Source: Heterodera schachtii | Lineage: Eukaryota; Nematoda; Chromadorea; Rhabditida; Heteroderidae | Direction: 5' to 3' | NCBI GenBank assembly: GCA_023374025.1 | Contig: SIJG01000016.1 | Coordinates: forward strand, 1,950,142 to 2,014,141 | Length of the DNA stretch: 64,000 nt | In this document: one piece after another, positions 1-13,400 of the stretch | How positions within the stretch are numbered: position 1 is the first letter of the stretch | Layout of the letters: the number at the start of each line of letters is the position of its first letter | Program-made: the position numbers and the translations under genes | The notes under the pieces: model-generated | The model's database searches: none | Seen by the model: the letters and a program-made list of their open reading frames with translations, nothing else | Told to the model about the DNA's origin: nothing

Positions 1-495
1 ACGGCATTTCCTATCAAATTCGGCTTTTTAAGCAATTATTCATCCGTCACTCAATGATTTCACTCATCACCCTAAACCCAATTGAATATAAAGGACCTTG
101 AAGGAGCGCAATTGACAGTTGGTCGGTGTTCAGCCGGAAGTATTCGCCCACATAATTATTCAGCACCCACGCGACAAAGCTTTCAAGCATTAAGAACAGA
201 GAAATTTAGAAAAGCTAATAAAAATAATGTTCGCAAGTTTTATGTCAGCAAATGTGAGAGATTGAAACCACACGGCAATTAATTATAATGAGGGTCCCTA
301 ATTTAACTCTTATTTTATTTAAAACTCAAAAAAAAAATTTATTTCGGGGTCGCTGATCGGTAATATATCCGGCCTCCGTTTTGACTATTCCGAATCTCTG
401 GTCTGAGTTCGAACAAAAACTCGAATATTCAATTATAAAGGAATCATCAGTTGTTAGAGACATACATAAAAAGGTCTCTTTCTTAATTGACAATA
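1..495. other. Intergenic, nothing recognised
   Basis: AT-rich sequence with no open frame that looks coding, no splice-supported exon and no clear repeat. It ends at the target duplication of the adjoining hAT element. Confidence 0.5.
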
Positions 496-503
496 GGTAA
501 CTC

Positions 504-1713
504 TAAGGTGGAAAAAACCTAAAATAACTTTAGTTTCCTACAATTTGTGTCTGACCCAAAAAAATTATAGTTTCCTATAAATATTGTAGGAAACTAAAAA
601 ACATTTCGCCAGAAAAGCTCATGAATTTAAAATTTTCTCTTTTGCTTACTTTTTCTTCAATGTTTAATTCAGAATTCAGAATAACAACAACTTAAGTAAA
701 ATAATCTAGCAGTTCTAAAATTACTTTTAATGGACTCTGACGAAAATTCACCAATTGTTATCAACTTGGATAGCTACTGCAGGACTCCGCTAACGAGTCA
801 GGAAAACAGAACTTATGAAAGGGCTGTGAGTTTACTTATAATTTTTTTAGTTTTAAAATGTATAAGATTTTAAGCGGAAAATCAACATTAAAGAAAAACA
901 ATGGTCCAGGAAACCCATGAAAAGCGCAAGCAAATATTCGTGTGTTTTTGCAGAACTGCTTGAAGGTGGAAAATCAAGCGAGTTCCTCGTTTGCACAATA
1001 TGCGAACGATCATTTCAGAAGAAATGCTGGCGCTCGATTTCGTAAGCTTGGGTTTTATTAATTTTTTTTATAAAAAATGATTTCATGGATCATTACCAAT
1101 GGCATTTCGGAGGCAATGACATTGACAAGCTGAAGTCCAACTACAAAGACCAAATTAGTTGTGCAGCGTTGAAGGGAAAACCATTTCGTTTTTTCGAGTC
1201 GGAAGAATTCCATCAAATCATTACCGCTTATGGTCAACTGTGGTGCGTTATAAATATTTCAATAAATTTTCAATTAAAATTTTAGCGTTGCGCATGCAAC
1301 ATGGCAGAAGAGACAATTTCGGCGATCATTTGCTGTGGATCTTTGAATCATTTAAAAGCTTTTGATGATACTGATCACATTGTTACTTGAATTACACAAA
1401 ATTTCATTTTTATTTATTCAATGTTGTTTTTTATTAGTCTGATAAAATTATTTGAAGAATTATGCTTGTGAAGTCAGTTGTTAGACGTTTTTTATTAGGT
1501 GAAAACTCAAAGAAAAATATTAGGAGTGCTTAATTTTTTACCAAAATTTTAAATTTTTGAGCTTTTCTGGCATAATGTTTTTTAGTTTCCTACAATCTGC
1601 TATAGGAAACTATATTTCATTTTCAATTTAGTTCCCTACAATTTACCTATTTCTTATTTCGCTTCTCTGCTGCATTTAGGAAACTATAGTTATTTTAGGT
1701 TTTTTCCACCTTA
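504..1713. mobile_element. Small hAT-type DNA transposon with 8-bp TSD
   Basis: The ends are inverted repeats. The left end reads TAAGGTGGAAAAAACCTAAA from 504, and the reverse complement of the right end (to 1713) matches it over about 36 bases with one mismatch. GGTAACTC lies directly outside both ends (496-503 and 1714-1721), a perfect 8-bp target duplication. The motif TAGTTTCCTA recurs in both orientations near both ends (about 530, 571, 587, 1582, 1606, 1675), as subterminal repeats of hAT elements do. At 1,210 bp it is too short for a full transposase, but it keeps fragments of one. Element and TSD are seen directly; the hAT assignment rests on TSD length and the BED-like and hAT-like peptides inside. 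Confidence 0.85.
917..1290 (+). pseudogene. Remnant of hAT transposase (BED finger plus N-terminal part)
   Basis: A frame from 917 to 1045 encodes a BED-type zinc-finger-like stretch: an aromatic segment, EGGKSSEFLVC, then CTICERSF, matching the family's Cys-x2-Cys half. A second frame at 1088-1246 contains GKPFRFFESEEFHQ, which resembles the G-x-PF-x-x-x-E-x-x-x-F motif of hAT transposases. A possible upstream exon begins at ATG 730. No DDE catalytic core or C-terminal dimerisation domain fits in the element, so it should not move itself. The two frames may be joined by a short intron or simply be broken. Confidence 0.55.
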
Positions 1714-1721
1714 GGTAACTC

Positions 1722-2787
1722 GAATTTAAAAAACTCTCAATGCAAAATTAGTTTATTTTTCAAATTTGGCATTAGTTGCACTAAATTTTTTTGTTTTGAA
1801 CCGATTCAAACTCTCATTATCAGATGGCGTTGGTTCGACTTCACTCTGATTTTAGGTTTAGCTTTGTCAAGAATTTTTGAATGACAATAAAAATATCAGG
1901 GTTCAAATTTTAAAAAGTTAAAGTGCCAAATTCTCTTAGTTTTTCGATTTTTAAACCGATTTAAAAATAGGTTCAAAGCTATTTCTGCAATTGGAGACCT
2001 ATTTTTTTCGTGCTTAGCTCCTCGAGACGAATCGATTGGTATATATATCATTAATTAACCTTTTTCTGAGTGGGGCGTTCACTATATTTCATCTAATTCA
2101 AGATTTAACAACGTTCTTTAAACTCTCAAAATTCTAACTTTTTAACCAAATACATATGTAAATTTTTTAACCTCTCTCTTTAGGAACTCCTCCTTCCCTA
2201 GGCTAATACCAAATGCAAAAATACAGTAAGATTTTCGAATAGGATAGCCAAAGAACTTCAATAAGTATAGAACGAAATCTCTCAATAATATATTTTTTAT
2301 GATAAAAAATTCATAACATTTTTTAAACAAATATTCAATTGGTAATTTTTGTTTTATGCAAATTCAAATAATAAACAGGATAATGTCACGCGACCCTGCC
2401 AAAAACCAAATTTCCGGACCCTAATCAGGACGCGGTTTTGACGTAAATTTTTGATTATTTTAAGAATAACACCGTCTAATCAATTTATGACATCACCGAA
2501 TTTTACAATGATCAATCACTTCGTGTAAATTACTGTTTTTGGCATTTAAAATAATGAAATCCAAAAGAACAAAAAAAAAAAAAGATCGATCAATTCTCGT
2601 TAACTTGTTGATGATGATTATGTTGTTACATTTCCTTTGCTTCTTCCATTAAACCAGCTTAAGATCAAACATTTTAAATTGATTTACTGGCGATTAATTT
2701 ATGTAAATATTTTTTGTTAAATTGTTTTTTTTAATGGAAGGTATTATAATTATCAGAAAATTTACCATTTACCCGTAAATTCCTTTT
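1722..2787. other. Intergenic, AT-rich, nothing recognised
   Basis: No open frame with splice signals, no tandem array and no clear inverted repeat. A run of A at about 2570-2581 is the only notable simple sequence. Confidence 0.5.
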
Positions 2788-4687
2788 TTATTTACCTTCA
2801 ATCATTAATTTTTTCAACAAAATATTTTCCTCTTCAGCGTTTTTGTGCTTTATGAATATGATCGAAATGTTTTTCCATTTTATTGTTCGATTTTCTTCCG
2901 TAATTTCCATCGCTAAAGCCAAAAGAAAATTCATAAATAAACGGCCAAAATTAAGAAATCCGTTGAGAATGTGAATTTTTTGTTCATAACTTTCAATTTT
3001 TGTAAAAACGTCTTCAATGTAAAGAGAAGAAACCTGGAATATTTTGACATTTAAAGAATGGCTATGACTAATACTTTTGGGAAAAGAAAAAGCCGGCGAT
3101 GCCGAAGTAAGCCGGAAAAATTTAATAATACAAAAGTTTTATTATATAATTTTAATAGGTGTCGCCCAAAAATGACGGAAACTCATTTGAAAATTTGCAA
3201 ACAGAAAAACCACAAAAAATTTTTTTTTCAGTAAATCGCTTAACAAAATACACAAAAATTAAAAAAGCATCCCCAGGAATCAATTCCATTAAAAATATTT
3301 ATTAATTAATACCTTTCCATTTGTGTCCGAATTTGTCAATGCTTCGGCGTGTAATAAATTGCCTACCAAATTGAGCAAACCCAACGTATTTTCATTGTTT
3401 TTGGCAAATTTCTTTATGAAAATTTGGTTTAATTCACTGAAATTTATTTGCTTTGCACAGTTTTGAATTCCATCCGTTTCTTCGACCAAATTCCACAAAT
3501 ATTTGCCACATTTTATCCTGATAAATTGGCCAATTGTTCTGATTATTTTACCAAGCTTTGTAGAAGCAATTTTGACTAAATTTGATTCAATTTAAAAATG
3601 AAATTACAAATTTACCCTTAAATTTCCATTCCAAAATATTCTCCGCCCCGTCGCGCCATTCATTCGCCACCAAAAACGTTTTATGGGAATTGAACCAAAA
3701 GAAGGCTTTTCCGCTTTTCGTTCTCCGAAAGGGAAACATTTTGTTGGCACTTTTGTTAGTTGGCTCATTTATAAGAATTGTTTGGTAAATTTTTGAAAAT
3801 TTTTGGTTTATTTCTTCGTAATATTCAAAATCGATCAGAGAGTTTTTACCTCCGAATTTTCTTAAATCCGTCTGATCATTTGCAGCGATTTGTTTTAGGA
3901 AAATTTCGCCCATAGAATTCGCCATATAATACAATTCGAGAAGCATCAGCAGATTTTGTTTCGACGTCAAATTGCTCAATTCCTCAGCAAGTGTCCTATT
4001 TCTTTTCTGTTTTTTAAACTAAAAATTATCTGTTAATTTATTAATTTTTTTCCAATTTTTTCTTACAATTTTTAATCGTTCTTTAAATTCCACTGGCACT
4101 TTCTTCAGCATTTTCTTCAATATAAAAGCCACAAATTGATTAGCTTCCAATTCAATATGTTTTTGTTTCTTATCATTGATCAATGATTTTCCCGCTTTTT
4201 TACGGTCCATTTGATCAAATGAGTGATTATGACCAATTAGGTCGGCAGCAGTGTCAAATGAGTGCGACGGTGCCAATTGGGCGCTCATCGATGCATCAAA
4301 TGAATGCATTGGCGTCAATTTTGCACTAATTGATGAGCCTAATGAACGTATCGGAGTCAGTTGTTCGCTAATTGGCGAATCGAATGAATACGAAGGTGTC
4401 AATTGGGCACTGGGCATTGGTGTCAATTCGGACGATGCTAATTGGCGGGTGCTCGTCGATGGTCCGGCGATGGACGATTGGTGACTGAGAAGCTTCTTTT
4501 CCGGATGGCCTTTCTCCAAACTTAGGTTGAAAATTGTCCCCAAGTTCACAACATTCATTCCGCTAATGCATTGCTTTATTTGATCATCATTAACATCACT
4601 TTTTGTGCCGATTTGACATTTTGTGGCCGCAAAAGTGTCCATGCCAATCAAAAATCGGGACATTTGACTCAACGAAATGCTGACCAA
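2788..4687 (-). CDS. Unrecognised protein with HSFD/QLTP peptide repeats
   Basis: A four-exon model reads well on the minus strand. Exon 1 starts at ATG 4687 and runs to about 4022. Exon 2, about 4000-3612, contains KRNRTLAEELSNLTSKQN. Exon 3, about 3560-3314, contains NLVEETDGIQNC. Exon 4 starts at 3033 after a CAG and stops at 2788. No signal peptide or membrane helix is seen. Exon 1 carries about five copies of a degenerate 17-18 residue repeat around (S)AQLTPxxSFD, followed by a Lys-rich segment (LKKMLKKVPVEFKERLK). The later exons are rich in Leu, Ile and Asn and look helical. I do not recognise the family; a nematode-restricted protein is possible. The alternative, that exon 4 belongs to another gene, cannot be excluded. 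Confidence 0.55.
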
Positions 4688-4888
4688 AATGGACCCTTAA
4701 AAGTGTTGCATTTCTAAATAATTTATGTTTTTCACATTTTACCAATTGTACCGACAGATGAAAGCAGACAGAAAATGGCGATTAATAAATTAATGGGAGT
4801 AAAAATTAACATTTTCAAAAGGTAATAAAAGTGGTTTCGCTTTTATGGGCGCTTTTAATTTAAATTCTACAAAAATTTTATTAATAAA

Positions 4889-5041
4889 ATGAGGGCAGAA
4901 ATTTATGAAGAGAAAGCGAGGATTTGGGATTACACATGCGAGAAATGGATTTATTTATTAGCCATAAAATATTATAAAGAATTTGTGACACGCTTACAAT
5001 CAATGCCTTCTTGGGAAGCACGTCATTGGATTAAGAAATGA
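4889..5041 (+). CDS. Small ORF, 50 codons, unknown
   Basis: An uninterrupted ATG-to-TGA frame with protein-like composition: MRAEIYEEKARIWDYTCEKW, then a hydrophobic and basic stretch ending WEARHWIKK. It lies 200 bp upstream of the preceding gene's start, on the opposite strand. It has no signal peptide. It could be a short gene, a single exon of something larger, or chance. Confidence 0.25.
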   Translation: MRAEIYEEKARIWDYTCEKWIYLLAIKYYKEFVTRLQSMPSWEARHWIKK

Positions 5042-5153
5042 TGAATTTACGTTTTAATGTTTTTATGACGAATTAATAAATGACAAAAACCAAACATAAC
5101 ATAATTAAAAATGATCTGTCAAATTTTTTACGCATTTCGGATGAAGCGCACAA

Positions 5154-5411
5154 TTAGGCACTATCGCCTTGACCAAGAAATCCCCTCGGGATTGATTCGG
5201 TATGAAGTTCGGTTTTGGGTTGGGTCAATGGCTTTATCAAAAACGTGAATATTGGCCAATCGACCATTGGCCTTAAAAATGAATTGTCACGCAAATAATT
5301 AAGCTTTCTATAAAAAAGGCCAATGCTAACATTTATTTGTGTATTTGTTAATGACTTGCGGGAATATTCCAGCACCAAATTTGTTCCTTCAAAGACTTTC
5401 AAAGTGCGCAT
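5154..5411 (-). CDS. Possible small ORF, 85 codons
   Basis: Open from ATG 5411 (MRTLKVFEGTNLVLEYS) to a stop at 5154, downstream of the last exon of the giant receptor gene. It has no recognisable domain or signal peptide and no splice-linked neighbour exon. It may be part of that gene's 3' UTR, or chance. Confidence 0.2.
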   Translation of the reverse strand: MRTLKVFEGTNLVLEYSRKSLTNTQINVSIGLFYRKLNYLRDNSFLRPMVDWPIFTFLIKPLTQPKTELHTESIPRGFLGQGDSA

Positions 5412-5547
5412 CGATTACGCACAAATTGATCAAAATTACCATTTGGAATGATTTGGAATATTATTGCTTTTTTTCAAGAAAAACTGTTTTACATCGGAAA
5501 AAACAAATTTCAAAATTAAAAATTAAAATGGCACAAATAATAACAAA

Positions 5548-7460
5548 TCACCCGCAATTTTTGTGTGTTGTTTCTTTATTCCCATATTCATGAGAAGAAT
5601 GCCTTAAATAAATGTTAATTATGCAATCAACTGTTAATGATAATTGATGTGTTACGTCATCGTCGTCGTCATACGATGGCACGGCAACGACTGACTGATC
5701 GACCGGCACAACGGCACCCGCTTTATGCGAGGGATTAACGGCGAGCGTACTGCGTCCGGTCAGCGAAGAACGCAGCGGCACGGCGCCGGCGGAAGCGCCA
5801 TTATCAAATTGTCTGCAGCGAAGACCAACCAATCCATCTGAAAAAAGGCAAACTGAGATAAAAAAAATAAAATAAATATAGTCGAAATAATTTGAAAAGT
5901 GAAAATAAGCCAAATAAATCCGACAAAATCCAAAATTAAATTTGGTGGAAATGCCTAATCCCTCCCTTCTCCCACTTTGTTTCATCCATTTATATTACCC
6001 GCATGAAGTCTCTTCTGTGCATGGGTGGCATCGGCACATTTCTCATCCACGCCAATGCCAATGCCGAGGATGCGCATGCCAATCGAATCGGTGGCATGCG
6101 CAGAATCTTTGCATTAATTAGCTTGTTATAGCGAATAATAATTTTATTTAATTAAATGCTAGGACCTGAAAAGGCTTTTCCGCCTTCGTTAAGGCTTTGA
6201 ATCCCTCGCACAAATGGTGGCGCACCTTCAACAGAAAGAAAAAGCATTGCAAAAGTGCATAAGCCATGGCCAAACCCTTTTCAAAGTCAGAAAATGGGAA
6301 ATTGGTTTGGACAGTTAGCTGAGGCCTTCTGCTGCTGCTATTTGTTGAGGCAAACTGCGGAAGAAAAGCTCATTTGCCAATTTTAAAAACTTTAAAATTT
6401 CATTTTTTGCCTCCCCTGCCTTTGACTGAATTTTAAAATAATTAAATTTATTATTTAAATATTAATTCCCACCTTTTGCTGCTGTTCATTATAATTGTTA
6501 ATTTTCTTTGGAATTTCCCCACCTTTTGGGGTCTTTCCCCGGCCAATGTCTCTGTCTCTGCGGATGTTCGTCCGCTGTCCGCCCCCTCCGCCGACCCGTC
6601 CCCATCATTAGCGTTCATCGCTTCCATAAGTCCGCTTCGGATTTCGTTAAGCGGGTCCTCAACCATTTTGCTCATTTTAAGAATCTCTCATTTTACTTTG
6701 GCTAACATTCGATTTGAGTGACGATGACTCAGACATTGCGCCTTCTCTCATTTCATTGGCATCGCCGTCGTTGGCATTGGCGCTGCAACAATTAATTTAA
6801 ATATTTAATTCATAATGTGTGTGTGTTACATCATTTCTACCTGCTTCTACGTTTTCTCGCCACTTCGTTCCCCCCATTTTCGGCACTTTGGCCGCCCAAT
6901 TTTCCAAAAGGCTCCTCAAATTTTCATTTTATTTTTTTAATGAATTAATTTTTGATTTCGACCACTTCCTCTGGAGTGAGTTCAATAACGGTTTGTTGCT
7001 GTTGTTGTTGATTGTCTGTGGTGCTCATAATTGGTGGTGCTGTTCTCGTGTATCTTACAAAATTATAAATTATTTTTCCAAATAAATTACTTAAAAATGG
7101 CACTCATTGCTCGCCAAATCGTCCACGGTCATTTTTTTACAGCACAACAACAGGCCGGAAGGACAGTTTCGGTTCAGCATTAAAAGCCTAATTTAGACAT
7201 TTTGGAATAATTTTTAGGTAATTAATTTCCGACCATTTTTGTCTATTTTTGATGAAAATTATCGAAAGAATTGCAAAGACAAAAACAGCAAACAAAGCCA
7301 AAATCTGCGAAATAAAAAATAAATTAACGAAGATAATTGGGGTTTTGACCATCGGAATCCAAACTCGACGCCATTGGTCGCTGCCGTCGCTTCTGTCCAT
7401 ATTCGGCAAATTATGGCATTCGTACGTTTGGCCCCGCGTCTGAACACATTCCATTCCTTG
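5548..7460 (-). other. Transmembrane helix and cytoplasmic tail of the giant protein
   Basis: The helix LFFISQILALFAVFVFAILS (about 7340-7280) is followed by basic residues (IKNRQKW), giving an outside-N, inside-C orientation. Tail candidates: a poly-Gln stretch then ELTPEEVVEIKN (about 7040-6960), an acidic/Ser segment MSESSSLKSNVSQSKM (about 6730), KMVEDPLNEIRSGLMEAMNA (about 6665-6610) and RILGIGIGVDEKCADATHA (about 6080-6010). The last splices in frame to DGLVGLRCRQFDN (5837 onward), and this exon ends in a DDDDD run. Which exons are joined in one transcript is uncertain, and some may be alternative. Confidence 0.5.
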
Positions 7461-10400
7461 AAAATGGCATTTTAATTATAAAAATAAAATAATTACGGCA
7501 ACCTTCGGGGCAAGGCGCGGGTTCGTCGGGTTTGCATGTGCCATCATGCGTCTGATCGCATTCCTGCACGGATTTGGCACCATGGCCAAGCGTTTGCCAT
7601 CCGATCGGACATCGTACGCATTGCTCGGCGCCATACTCAGACGAAAAAATTAAGGGAGAAATTAAATAAATAGGTATTAGTTATTAAATCAAACATAAAC
7701 AACTTCCATCATTTAAATGCTTCTTTCCCATTTTTTTTTTTTTGCCTGATAATATCCGATGGGACACGGCACACACACAGCTTCGAACGCAGAGTTCAGC
7801 TGATTGAAGCTGTTATCGGCAGGTCCAATGGTTGTGTTGCGGAAATGGCCGGGCGGACAGAAAATGAGCGAACAATCCGACGCCGAATTGGACCCATTCG
7901 CAGGGGTAGTGAAGCCGAGCTGAAAATGGCCAACATTTAAACAAAATGAATAATTAATAAACATTTGATTTGAATTAATTTGCTACTTACGTTGCATCGT
8001 CGGCACGCGTTCATTCCTTCCGCGCGGAATGTTCCGCGGGCGCACCTTCAAAATTTGAAATTCAAATTATGCAAAAGTTAAACCACTTTTATTGTGTGTT
8101 TCCAAAAGGTATGAATTTCTTTGACTTTTTATTGGAATCATTTACCGAATAATAAATTTTAATTAATCTAATTGAAAGAAAAAATAATTTGTTTTCAAAT
8201 TGGGCTCTTACATTTCGCATTGTTCCCCCGCGCCCATTTCCTCGCCCACCGCACAACGCACCGAACATTGGTCCGCGCTGGTGGTGCCCTTAAACAATTA
8301 CAAATTATGTTTTTGAAAACATAAAGAATGCCATGCCATCGACCTGTTGTTCTGTGGAAGTGCCGGGGGGACAGCCGATGCATTGCAATCGTCCGCTGAA
8401 AGAATGGGTGGTTAGCAACAAGTTTAGCACGTTTAAAATTAGGGAATTGAAATGAATTGCCTGTAGGGCATAAATTGGCCATGGGCACACATTTGGCACG
8501 AATCGGTCGTCGGACAGTAAACGGAACCGGGCGGACAGTTCACTGAACAAAACGTTTGCTGTGGCCAAATACTTTTTGCTCATTTTTCAACTGACAATAG
8601 CAGTCGATTTCGCGCATACATCCGACCACCCCTCCGGTGATTCTATCGTCTTTGCACGGAGTGCACGGATGGACCCTTCGAGTTTTTCAATTCATCGTAA
8701 AACGTAAACAATACAAAGCCCAGCAGCCCTCTCACCCTGGGCTCGTTTTGTAACTGTTCGGTGGACATTTCACGCAACTCCCCGACACATCGGAATTGAC
8801 CACAGATTCGTCCTGTAAATGCCAAAAGTGAAATGCCAAAAATGCCTTTCCCATCGGCACTTTTGTTGTCGTCGCAATTTTCTGCACAATTTGTTGCCAC
8901 GTTTCGCCAGGTGCACAAGTGGCACATTGCACCAGTGGTGGCTCTGAGGCCTTAAATTTGCCAAAAAATCCAAAAAAATTAAAAATATTTTTGCCATTGC
9001 CACGCTGGCACTTCCCGCAATTTTTGCGTCTCCGTTGATGTGTAATTGGGGAAAAGCGTTGGAGCATTGCAATCGGGTGGACTCGCCCACAAAATTGGCA
9101 CCGAATTTTGACTCCTAAAATGAAAATATTATTTGAATTCATTTTTATCGGAATTTGCTTTACCATTGCATCGCGAATAATCGGTGCAACCGCCCGTTTT
9201 GAGTTGCTTAAAATGCCAATATTTCGTTTAAATTCGGCTTTTCCCTCCCCCCTCCCCCTCGTCGTCGCACTTCACACTCAGGTCGAACAGCACGCGCACC
9301 GTTTGCTGAGGTTTTCCGCCATCGTCGGTTGGCCCGCGCCGCTTTCGCTCGTCCGCGTCGCCAAGCGGCGTCGCAACAACCGACGGAGGAGTTTGTGCCG
9401 CCGTCGTCGATGGATCGGCGCCACTAATTGCGCTCCGTTCGCCAAGGCATTCCGTTTTGATGCCCAATTGGCCATCGCAGAAGGGACGCGTACAAAAGGA
9501 GCCGAAACTTTTGCTCGCATTTTCGATGGTTTGAATCTGAAAAACGAAAAAAGGTGAGAAAAAAGGGCAAAAGACAAAGGAAAAAAAGAGAATTTGATTA
9601 AAAACAGAATTTAAAAAATATTTGTATAAAAAATAAAATTTAATATTTTAACACCCAAAAATAGAAAACAAAAGCATTGATTAACAATTGCCAATGCCAA
9701 TGCCTTCCTTCTTTTCCCCCTCATTTACCACTTGTCGTGCGCATTTCGCTGCTCCGTCGCATGGGCCTTCGAAATGCAAATCGCCGATAACCTCCTGTAC
9801 AATTGAATAGTGATTCCAATTATATAGTAATTAGTGTTCAATATTTAATTTTGTTCTTAACCTGCATTGCATTTTCAGTTGGCGTGCACGAAGGCAAAGC
9901 GAAAGTGCGCCCAAAAGTTGCCAAACGGTCCCATTGGCCCTGAAAAATGAGGAAAAATAAATATTAAAAAGGGTGGGTGAACCCGAGAAATTACTGACTG
10001 AGTTAAATGAATAAATTAAAAAATATTTTCAAAATGCATTAAATATTACCAGGCGATCGCAAATGTAAAAGGGCGGTTTCGCGACGACATTGGACACCAA
10101 TTCGGTGTTCAAACATTTGAGGTTAATCTGAATGAATTGGAGAAGCAATGGGTCCATCTGATAAGTGATAATTAGTAATCGTTTTGTGCTTTTTACGCTT
10201 TTTTCCGCTTGTTTCGCCTCTTCGACGCGGAATTTGTGCACTGTCAATTTGTTAAATGAGCCGGGCACAAAAAGATCAGAACATTTTGTGGGCGAAACGA
10301 CGACATCGAACTGTAAATTGAGGCGATCAAAATGGGTTGGCAAATGTCTTTCTCTTTGACTTCGCAAATGGCCCAATTTCCGAGCGAATCCTCCGCCAAA

Positions 10401-13400
10401 TAAACGACGTGAAATTGGCCCCAGCCAAAGGTTTGGCCGGGCCGAAAATTGCTCTCAAAGCGAACAATGGGCGAAGTGCCGGTAGGCCGAAACATTTTCT
10501 CGAGGGATCCTTCGAAAATTATTAAAAAGTTAAAATATTTTAAACTTTTTTACCCTCCCAATGAATTTGAATTAGGCGCTGGTGGGGCACGGGGACAGTT
10601 ACGAACTGAGAACGGGGACAGAACAGCAGATGGGGCGTTTTAACTGAACCATTTGTATCACTCACCACTTTAAAATGGCAACATCCAAATAATTATTATT
10701 TATTTATTTATTTTTAATTAATGCATTTTTTTTTCATTTTCATACGCTTTTTCCCTTGGCCACAATCGCTTGTCCGCCCCGGCTGACAATCGCTTTCACT
10801 GCAAATTCCGGGAATGAGAGCAATTTGGGCCTTGTTGAAAACTAAATTTAAATTGTTATAAAAATAAATAATTAATATAATTATTTTACCATCGACTGTC
10901 GTGAATTGAGCCCATTCAATGAGTGAAAATCGCTTAAATTCGTTTTGTAAATTTAATGTTTTAAGTGAGTGAATGCCTTTTCTTGGCGATGTGTCCATTC
11001 GCGACAATTCCACGCCATTCGGACAATTTCCGCGTCTTCGAAATGTTTCGAATACAGCTAATAATGAAATATTTAAATTATTTTACAAATCCTGCCCCAA
11101 TTTCGCCTCATTTACCCCAACTTGGCTCAGCTGACCAACAAAATGATTTTTTCCGCCATTTTTGGCCAACAAAATTTCACAGGTTTTATTAGTGAAAATG
11201 GCTGGGTAATTTCCAACGACAGCAGAACGAACTTCGACAAAATGTCCATTCAAAAACAGTCGAATGATTTTGACGTCGTAAGTTAAGCAAATCTAAGGGC
11301 CAAAATCTGTTATTTTTGTATCAAATTGAAAAAAAACATTTACGTGGTGCCAAATTTGAGCATTCAATGGGCGCCCATTGTCAAATTGCAACTTGCTGCC
11401 GAAAATTGTCACGCCAAACTGATCAAAAAGCAGAATATCTGTCCGCTGACTGTAAAATTCAAAAGAAAACTTTTCCCTTTTTAATATACCGTACCTTTTC
11501 ATTCCGATCGTTTCAAAAGTGTTTATAGAAATGTAAAAAGAGCGATGAGAATCCGGGGAAAACTGCTGAACAAATTAAAACCAATTCAATTAAATTAATT
11601 ATACAAAAATATATTAAAATATTTTATTATTTCACTTCATCTGTTTGTCCGTCCATTAGACCAAATCGAAGCCAAAAACAGAGCGAAAATGGCTTTTTAA
11701 TGAGCGCGAAACACGGAAAAGTGGGCGAACGAATAGTTTGAAAAATGTACGACGAATTTAAAAATGGGTAAAAGTGCAAATCGTAATGGGTGGACTTTCC
11801 TGGCAAAAATCATATATTAAAAAAAACAATTTTAAATTGGAAAGCTTAAATATTTTACGTGTTTCGCAACGAATTCCCATTGAGTCGGCTGGGCAAAGAC
11901 AATGCGGCGAATCGGAAGAGTTTGGCAAAATTTGGCACTTTCCGCCATTGCAATAATTTGGCCATTCTTCGCACGGACTCTGTCAATTGCCAATTAATTT
12001 TTCAATGTCTAATTACAATTGACCCCATTTATTCGCTGTTTGTTTTCCTTTTTAATTACCAATTTTCGAGTGCAATTTGTCTCCGGTGCATAATTTGGGC
12101 CGCATTCGCATTCGAAGCCCATTTTGCCGTCGTCGTAATTTGGCGAACATTTTCCGCCATTTGCGCATGGGTTGGGTTCACACGGTTTCACAATTTGTTC
12201 ACAATTTCGACCAAAAAAGGTAAAAATCAAATATTATATGAAAGCCTTTTCCCATTAAGAGAGAAAAGAAACCATAAAATTTGGCACTTTTCTTGTCACA
12301 ATGGCACTGATAATTTGGCCCGACGGATTCGCAAGTGCCATTGTTCACACAAATTCCCTCCAGTTCACAATAGTTGACAATATTCTCACAATGATCACCC
12401 TATTTTAAATAGAATTATTTATGAATATTATTTTGGATTTTAATTACCCAAAATCCGTCAGGGCATAAACACGCCCTTTTTCGCGGCGACCCATCCCCAT
12501 CAATCAGTGTGATGCATTTGCCATTGTTTTGGCACCTTTTCCATTTTTGGCATTCTTCGGTTGGCACATTGCAATTTGGCCCTGAAAATGCCAAATGTTT
12601 TGTTTTTTGCCATCATTCGGCTGCCCTTGTGCTTCTTCACCTGTCCACCCGTCTCTGCACAAACATTCGAATTTGGCGTTGTGCCCTTTGCCTTTGGCTT
12701 GGCATTGTCCATTCCCGCATATTCCCTCGTCGCCTTCTGGCCACTTAGTGCATACATTCTGCTCAATCTATGCTCAGTTTAAATTTTAATTAATTAATTA
12801 TTGTCATTCTGCTTACCTGACAATTTTCTCCACCGTATCCGTCGGGGCAGTTACAGTAGGCAGTGCCGTGATGTGTGCCAATGCATTTTCCCTCGTTCAC
12901 ACATTCCTTCCCTGCACAACTGTCCACTGCTTTATCACATTGATCGCCTGTCCAACCTTCTGGACACTGGCAAATCCTTAATTTGCGTTTAATTATAAAA
13001 TAAATAAAAATATATAAACAATTTTTAAAGTGAAATTAAATTATTTGATTTACGCTTTTTCGGGTCCAATTTCTTGACAAATTCCGCCGTTTTTGCAAAT
13101 CGGTGCGGTTGGTAAAGCAGAACTGCACGGGTTCAATTTGGCCTCACAAAACTCCCCAAAATAGCCTAAAAATGATTTTATTTTAAATTAAGCATATGGT
13201 AGTGTACAAAATATTAATTGTAAGAGCAAATGACTCTTTGCTTACGTTTGTGTCTGTCTTTGGCATTTTGATTTGCCATTTTGAAATACCGTTTCCCCTT
13301 ACCACGGTTGCATTGGCAATACAATGCGCCAATGGCACTGTCCAATTGGCAATTCCCATTTTGGCCACATCGATGTTCCCGATGGCATTGCTCCAATTGT

